A DNA stretch of 64,000 bases. Source: Scleropages formosus (taxonomy: Eukaryota > Chordata > Actinopteri > Osteoglossiformes > Osteoglossidae). Position numbers and translations under genes: made by a program. Shown piece by piece: positions 58,601-64,000 of the stretch. Below the pieces are notes generated by a model. The model had not been told where the DNA came from and did no database searches. It saw only the letters and a list, made by a program, of their open reading frames with translations. Positions within the stretch are counted from its first letter, which is position 1. The number at the start of each line of letters is the position of its first letter. The stretch spans positions 17,440,783 through 17,504,782 of the forward strand of contig NC_041817.1 in the NCBI RefSeq assembly GCF_900964775.1, read 5' to 3'.

Positions 58601-60903
58601 CCTGCAGACAACAGAGCAGATATCAGCACAAGGTTGAATGCCATTAGATGGCAACAGAAAGCAAAAACAGACTCCCTATGCAAAACAAGCAAGATTCATT
58701 TGTGGAATTCTCCTCATAAGATGAATATTTCTATAAAACAAAATATTAGTTACATCCAGTGGGAAAAGAAATGCATTCCTAAGCTTCAAAACGTTCTACC
58801 CATCTTTATGCAAATCTCCTGCCTTACCTTTTAAGTACAGAGAAAACATACTTTAAAACCATGTAGAGAATCTGCTCAGGACATCCAGGCATAAAACTCA
58901 CATGTTCAAAATCACTGATACATAACTTGGTTGTGTGCCCCTTTCTCTGTTCTCTTTCTATCATCACAGATATTCCATCTGTCGGTGTAACTATAGATGC
59001 ACTCACAGATTCCCACACTACAGACAATCTAGTACAATGCAGTGTCACCAATGCACCTGAATGTGCAGTATGGTGGTGCAGAGAATTGCGCTGTTGCCTT
59101 ACAGTACCTGCACGGGTTTCTGACCAAAATGACCAACGAGGGTTCTCCTAGAAAGATACTGTAAAACTAGTAGTTCACCTGAAACATCTCCAGACTGTTG
59201 GAATAAATGTTTGCTTACGTGCAGTGGTGCAGCGAGAAGGCAGCCGAGATACACGAGAGAAGCCACACCACATGTGGGAGGTTACCAGAGGCCCTATTTT
59301 GAGCTGAAATTTCTTGTGCGAGTTGACTGCTCATTATGTGGATTTTAAGGGACAAATTACACATGCTGGGAAGCGCAAATTCTTGTAATTTGAGGGTTCA
59401 TTATGCAAAAGAAGACAGTACTACACATTTCCCTCTGTCACACTCCTACCCACACAACCTCATACAGTCTCATACTTCCTGGTACACACTGGCATGACAG
59501 GAAAATGCCAGCAAGGCAGTGAGACAAGGAAGCATTGCCAGCCTGAGGTTTGGCAGATGACAGTGGAGCATGTTTTCACGGTGACTGGTGACCACCAGAC
59601 TGTGGTCACCAGGCGCGAGCAGCACAGCTTCATGAACACCTCAGTCCTGACCATCTCAACCATAGCAACACTCAGCAATCAGGTGCTGCTGTACTCAGAG
59701 ACTTTTAGTGTGCACATTAAGCAAGGACCCTAACAATACTAACACCGCAATCAACCAGGTCAAACAAATATTACTCTCGTGTAGCTCAGACAGCTGCAGA
59801 CAAGGTCTACATCACCCTCACTGGCTTTGTTACCCTCAAACTTTTGTTACCATTGGCTTTGTCGCTTTGATGAGTGCAAAGGGAAAAAAGTGTATAAAGA
59901 GAGAGGAATGGCAGAATGGGTGCTGAGCACAACAGCAAGACAGTGGACAAGGGGAAGTATCATCAGGGAAACCAATGGAACAAACTGGTTTGTGATTCAT
60001 ACTAGACAGGGATACGAGAGACTATTGGGTTATGGCTTTTGTCCTTGACCATTCTGCATCTGGTAGAACTTCTTAAGTTTTTCAAGCATCCGAGACAAGC
60101 CTGTTCCATACACTAAGATGTGTAGGAGGGGTGGACAGCCACTGGCACTTGGACTGGAGGTTTGTTTTTCTGTCAATTCCATGGCTTGGGAGTTTTTATT
60201 AAATTTTTCCTTTCCTCAACTGCCAGATGTGAGATCAACAGCAAACTGCATTCTTTTTTGTTATTGCTTTCTTTTTAAGCTCAGTGTACCAACCACATGT
60301 GCTCTACCATTCAGCTGTATGTCACATTTATGCGAGATTGCTTTTTAAAAAATACACTGAATTGAACTGAGTAAGTGTTCATATATTAAAGGTTAAACAG
60401 TAAATCGTACCACTGGTACAGAAGACTGCACGCAACGGAACTCCCAGTAGAAGGGCACCCCTGCCAGCTCACTCTTCAGTTGCAACGTGAGCCGCTCAGG
60501 CCTCGAGTGTACGGAGATCACCGGTGGCTCTCTGTTGTCCTCCAACTCTGAGCTGACTTCTCCTGCCAGCAGTGGACGTGCCACTGTGCACAAATGTGAG
60601 AAGAAGGCGTCGACAGGTGCACGAAGGCGCTTGTTCAGCTCCTACAGAAGAGATCCATAAATCCTACAGATTAACAGTATGAAACTCCATTGCAAAACTG
60701 CTACACAATCCCGTTCTAACCTGGGCTCTGTCCTGAATGACTGATGTGTCCACCTTCTCCTCCCACATGTTCTGCATGTCGCTCAGCAGTAGCCAGTACT
60801 CAGCATCTCCAAAGGAAGACTTTGCCAGGAGCCGCATCCCTCCAAGGAAGACCGGCACCCATGGCTGCTGAAGCAGCTCCCTGTCTTGACCTTCCTCACT
60901 CAT
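50548..60903 (-). CDS. nhej1: nhej1, XLF/Cernunnos non-homologous end-joining factor 1
   Basis: XLF pairs with XRCC4-LIG4 and Ku to join broken DNA ends in the nucleus. Minus-strand coding exons: 60903-60721, 60641-60414, 58601-58463, 58362-58304, 51482-51263, 51097-51000, 50628-50548 (stop TGA). Phases agree and give 335 residues (human 299). Anchors: QQPWVPVF, LLLSDMQNMWEEKVDTSV, ELNKRL, SELAGVPFYWEF (head domain), the coiled stalk RKDVEIQDYRESGAV, ATLQDLYAAVTAQE, and the C-terminal Ku-binding motif RPKKKKAVGLFR. The start is MSEEGQDRELL, placed by its distance to the QPW motif. The position matching human Leu115, which contacts XRCC4, is Val. The exon 3 donor is taken as GTGGTA after CCA; one codon of doubt remains. 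A non-coding first exon probably lies upstream. Confidence 0.94.
55151..55355 (+). mobile_element. Second-family tRNA-SINE, fullest copy
   Basis: The tRNA-like head has GGTAGTATAGTGTGCTTAGA (A-box region) and AGGTTCGATCC (box B). Then GTATCCTTGAGCAAGGTAC, CAGCTGTATAAATGGGTAAA and CACTTTGGAGAAAAGCATC follow. This copy best shows the family structure in the window. Confidence 0.88.
55637..55675. repeat. (AT)n microsatellite
   Basis: About 19 AT units in the nhej1 large intron. Confidence 0.92.
56712..57268. mobile_element. Possible MITE with short terminal inverted repeats
   Basis: The left end TACAGGTGGACCTCAATTTA and the right end ATTCAAAGGCTACCTGTA are imperfect inverted partners. Internal ACTTGGTCATAATTGG and GAGTGGTCTTAAGTTATA resemble each other in inverse. 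No clear target duplication, so family and boundaries are uncertain. Confidence 0.45.
58364..58386. repeat. nhej1: A-run within nhej1 acceptor tract
   Basis: An A run of about 18, which is poly-T on the minus strand, forms the polypyrimidine tract just upstream of the nhej1 58362-58304 exon. Confidence 0.85.
58602..60413 (-). other. nhej1: nhej1 intron between coding exons 2 and 3
   Basis: No exon recognised. GTATGGTGGTGCAGAGAATTG at about 59067-59087 (slightly SINE-head-like) is too short to call. Open frames near 59460-59730 lack protein likeness. Confidence 0.5.
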
Positions 60904-61670
60904 TAATCCGGAGCTGTCAGCGGTTACAAGTCTGCACAGGAATAATATCATCGCTTCATACTGAATCATCACCGAAATCATCAATCAATACAGTAATTTA
61001 ACACAACTTAACGGCAGGTCGCAGCAACAAAAACAAAGTACAGACAGAAGGAAAAAGAAATTCACAGCAACACATGACATGTGTAATGAACAATAAAGTT
61101 ATGACAATGAATGACAAAAGGTGACTTTGAACAGAGAACACACAGTGTACGTCTCACGCACAGTCATGTGAGTGATACATTTCAAATCCCTCGTGATGTG
61201 TCTGTTCTTTCTGTCGCCGGGACTGAACAACATCACACACATACACAGACTGTATATATATAAAAACGCAGTTTATATTTTCATTTTTAGCTGGTAATGA
61301 ACTGTGAATACAACATGGTAGGAACGTGCCAGCAATTAATTATACAGTCCTGATAGTGTAATATCAAAAGAGTACTGTAGTCACTCTAATAAAACATTTC
61401 TATATAGTTAAACACTAGCTTAAAAATGAAAATGCACGGTTTCCACACACCTGCCCGATTAGATAACCGACTTCCGGTCGGATAGGCCACGCCTTATGTC
61501 CGTCAGATGTAAAAATTCCCTTGTGCAACAAAGGCTGCTCAATGAAAAAGGTTCCGTTCCCGCTCGAGTTTTAATGCGCACAGAGCGGGTTGTGTAAATA
61601 CTGTACAGGAAATCGAAATGATTGAAGGCGTTTAAATTGGCAGCGACACGATTTTATATGTTGAATATTG
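60904..61670 (-). promoter_or_regulatory. nhej1: nhej1 upstream region
   Basis: Holds the nhej1 5' UTR (an acceptor-like TGTGCAG lies about 35 bp before the ATG) and presumably the promoter. Mostly AT-rich, with a short CpG-containing stretch near 61450-61570. No repeat recognised. Confidence 0.4.
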
Positions 61671-61674
61671 TCGT

Positions 61675-61743
61675 TTCGGGCCCTGCTCCTGTTGTAGTAC
61701 CACTGAGTAAAGTACTTACCTTGAACCGATGCAGTAAGAATAC
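61675..61743 (+). mobile_element. Second-family SINE fragment
   Basis: TGTTGTAGTACCACTGAGTA then AAGTACTTACCTTGAACCG and GCAGTAAGAATAC match the middle of the family; truncated on both sides, directly before the LTR-element fossil. Confidence 0.55.
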
Positions 61744-64000
61744 TGTGATGTTCTTGCATTAATGTACCACTAGTTGGCGCTCGGGTCTTTCTGTGTGTTT
61801 AAGTGTGATAAAAAGTTGTTAGAGTGTGCACGTGGCAATGCTTAGAAGATGCCAATTCGATACATTTCTTAAAATCTCTAAAGGATAATCCTCCTGTATT
61901 CCTTGATTACTTAAGACACAACAAAATTGGCAACGAGGACGGTTTTTTAAAAAAAACAGGATTAAGGATGGCATCTGTAAGTGCTTTGTGTCCAGCAAGT
62001 CCTTTTTTTTTTTTTTGCTTTGTCCAGGTGAGCCCGTCATACCGCTAGTAACATGGCTGAAGATGTTTAAGAACTACATGGTAATCGTTAATCTGACTGG
62101 AGATTCCTTCCCGGAAGCAAGAAAACGGGCTTCGCACCTTCGCCGCCTCGGAACAGAAAGTCAGAGACCGTTTTATACGTGGCCTAATATCTGGCTGATG
62201 ATGATCTGGCTGCTGCAGTTCAAGCGTTGGAAGACCACTTCATTCCAAAAAGAAATGTGGTTGCGGAATGACTTGCCTTTAGAAAATGTGCGCGGAGCAC
62301 TTGGTCACCTTGAAAATGCACGGAACTGCCCCGTTGCATATGCTTAATGTAGGACGTGTAGGACCTGCAATAAGATTGGACATTTTGCGCGAGTTTGCCG
62401 TTCTGCTCCTACTCCTTCAGCGCCTGCAACTGCATTACACAGGAGGTGTGTATTCTCCACCTGCCTCTACCAACGGACCATCTGCTGTGTGATGTGGCCA
62501 TAATCGTTTCACCTGCTGCTGCACCCGTGTCTCTTCATCTCACAGTCGACTCTGGTTCCGCAGTGTCCATTTTACCGAAACAAGTTATGAGCGGCATTTT
62601 CAGACTGTGCCTTTGCAGCCTCCTACTGCCCGTTTGCTTACTTATTCACGAGAGCCAATTTCAGTGCTAGGGTGTTTACCGGCAACGGTGTCTAAATACG
62701 GCCTTACTTGTCCTGGACGCTTCTTCATCGTCGACAGTGGCTCTGCGACACACGGTGCTGCCGCCATCAGACTCTGCTTCAGTTTGTTCCCTCTCCACCC
62801 CTCCATCACAGCACACCGCATTGGGCTGTGTGAAAAATTTCACACACAAGGTTAAAATTTCTGACTCGGTTTCTCCTGTCAGACACAAATTGCATCGCTT
62901 ACCGTTTTCTGCGAGTGATGCTGTTTCCGGAGAACTTGACCGACTTCTGAATGCAGGCGTCATTGAAAAGATCGGTTCTTCTCCGTGGGTCTCTCCAGTT
63001 GTAGTGGTCCGAAAGAAAATGGGGTGGAGGGATTCGTATGTGTGTGGATCTGCGAGGGCCCAACAAGGCAATTATGTTAGATAGCTACCCAGTGCCACAT
63101 GTGGAAGAGATGATTACATTACTGCGAGGTGCGACTGTGTTTTCGACCAGACTTAGGAAGCGCGCATCATCGGGTCCCTCTCCATGAAGACAGCAGGGAC
63201 CTCACAGCCTTCATTACACACAAGGTTCTCTTCAGTTTCTGTAGGGTACCTTATGGCTTGGTTTCTGCTCCGTCCGCATTTCAAAAAATTATGCCTGTCA
63301 TTCTAAAGGGACTCCAGAACGTTGCAAACTATCTGGATGACATCATCATCGGGGACGCTTGCTAGAGGAGCATGATCACGCACTGAAGGATGTGTTGCAA
63401 TGTCTCAAAGATGCTGGATTGCTGCTGAATGAGTCAAAGTGTCACTTCAGCAAGCTGAGCTTGAGGTTCTTAGGATACACAGTGACTGCACCGGCTATTC
63501 AGCCGGACCAGGAGCACCTCTCTGTAATAATCGATGCACCTGCGCCAGCAGATGCTCTTCAGTTGCGTTCTCTGCTGGGTCTCCTCTCCTGGTACAGTAA
63601 ATTTATTCCCAATTTTGCTTCAGTAGTGGCTCCTTTGCGTGCGTGGCTGCGGGACGAGAGTGGATTTTACTGGTCTGAGGAACCTCAAGAAAGCTTGGCT
63701 TAAGTCAAACAGCTTCTTGTGCATAGTCCTCCTCTAGCACTGTTTGACCCTGAGCTGCCAGCTGTCATCTCTGCTGATGCGTGTAATTACAGGTTGGGTG
63801 CTGTCTTCTCACAGATACGCACTGATGGTCATGATCGTACTATTGCTTTTGCATCCAGAACATTCACCCCAGCTGAACGAAAATATTTCACTGTTGGAAA
63901 AGAGGTCAATGCAGTTACAAAGTTCGATGCTTACATTTACATTTATTCATTTAGCAGACGCTTTTGTCCAAAGCAACGTACATCTGAGCAAAAGTACAAT
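61744..64000 (+). mobile_element. Ty3/Gypsy-type LTR retrotransposon fossil, running off the window edge
   Basis: The order is gag, protease, reverse transcriptase, then RNase H. A possible primer-binding stretch (TTGGCAACGAGGAC) is near 61927, so a short left LTR may lie at about 61744-61924; this is weak. Gag-like sequence follows from about 62050, a retroviral-type zinc knuckle near 62350-62400, an aspartic-protease DSGS region near 62550, reverse transcriptase from about 62870 with the YLDD box near 63335, and the start of RNase H near 63725. The copy is broken, with several to about ten disruptions by eye, so it is old or at least long inactive. It is interrupted by a SINE at about 63931. 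The right end lies beyond the window. Confidence 0.85.
63931..64000 (-). mobile_element. SINE inserted in the Gypsy fossil (reverse orientation)
   Basis: TTACATTTACATTTATTCAT then TTAGCAGACGCTTTTGTCCA is the reverse complement of the second SINE family's 3' end. It interrupts the element's RNase H region, so it inserted later. Confidence 0.75.

Noticed and set aside
59460-59733. Facing 72- and 79-codon open frames in an nhej1 intron
   Set aside because: No resemblance to known proteins; likely chance.

Overview
The window is vertebrate nuclear DNA, almost certainly from a ray-finned fish. Genes are split by GT-AG introns, the intergenic DNA is AT-rich, the proteins are clearly vertebrate, and fish-type tRNA-derived SINEs are common. 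The most frequent SINE (starting GGTGCGGTGGCGCAGTGGG and ending in a TG-repeat tail) is one I associate with bonytongues (arowana and relatives). That assignment is from memory and only moderately sure.

Layout: 3-566 (+) is the 3' end of ercc3 (XPB helicase of TFIIH). 3965-11709 (+) is a complete 9-exon cyp27c1 (mitochondrial retinol 3,4-desaturase). 16669-32718 (+) is a complete 17-exon bin1 (amphiphysin II). 35628-40436 (+) is a complete 12-exon slc23a3 (orphan member of the ascorbate/nucleobase transporter family). 48751 down to 42642 (-) is an Indian hedgehog gene. 60903 down to 50548 (-) is a complete 7-coding-exon nhej1 (XLF, a DNA end-joining factor). From about 61.7 kb to the window edge lies a broken Ty3/Gypsy-type LTR retrotransposon fossil, itself hit by a SINE. 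In human, ERCC3-CYP27C1-BIN1 and IHH-NHEJ1-SLC23A3 are two separate blocks of chromosome 2; here they are side by side.

Two features stand out. (1) The hedgehog gene keeps an intact signalling half (exons 1 and 2, all metal-binding residues, clean splice sites), but its third exon, which should encode the self-cleaving, cholesterol-attaching Hint domain, is decayed over its full length. The catalytic Cys codon reads Tyr, a stop follows three codons later in the last exon, and further stops and frame changes follow. The predicted product is a hedgehog N-domain with a 13-residue tail. (2) bin1 exon 14 carries a tandem array of nine near-identical 36- or 54-bp units encoding [12 protein letters not shown] repeats, in the region where mammalian BIN1 has its WDLW clathrin-binding motif.

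Non-coding content: nine copies or pieces of the TG-tailed SINE, many with clear target-site duplications; at least eight copies of a second tRNA-derived SINE; a 0.4-kb minisatellite just upstream of bin1; a 37-bp-arm palindrome upstream of cyp27c1; a 56-bp inverted repeat in a bin1 intron; and many simple repeats. Exon ends were set by hand from reading-frame phase, splice consensus and recalled human protein sequences; no alignment program was run.
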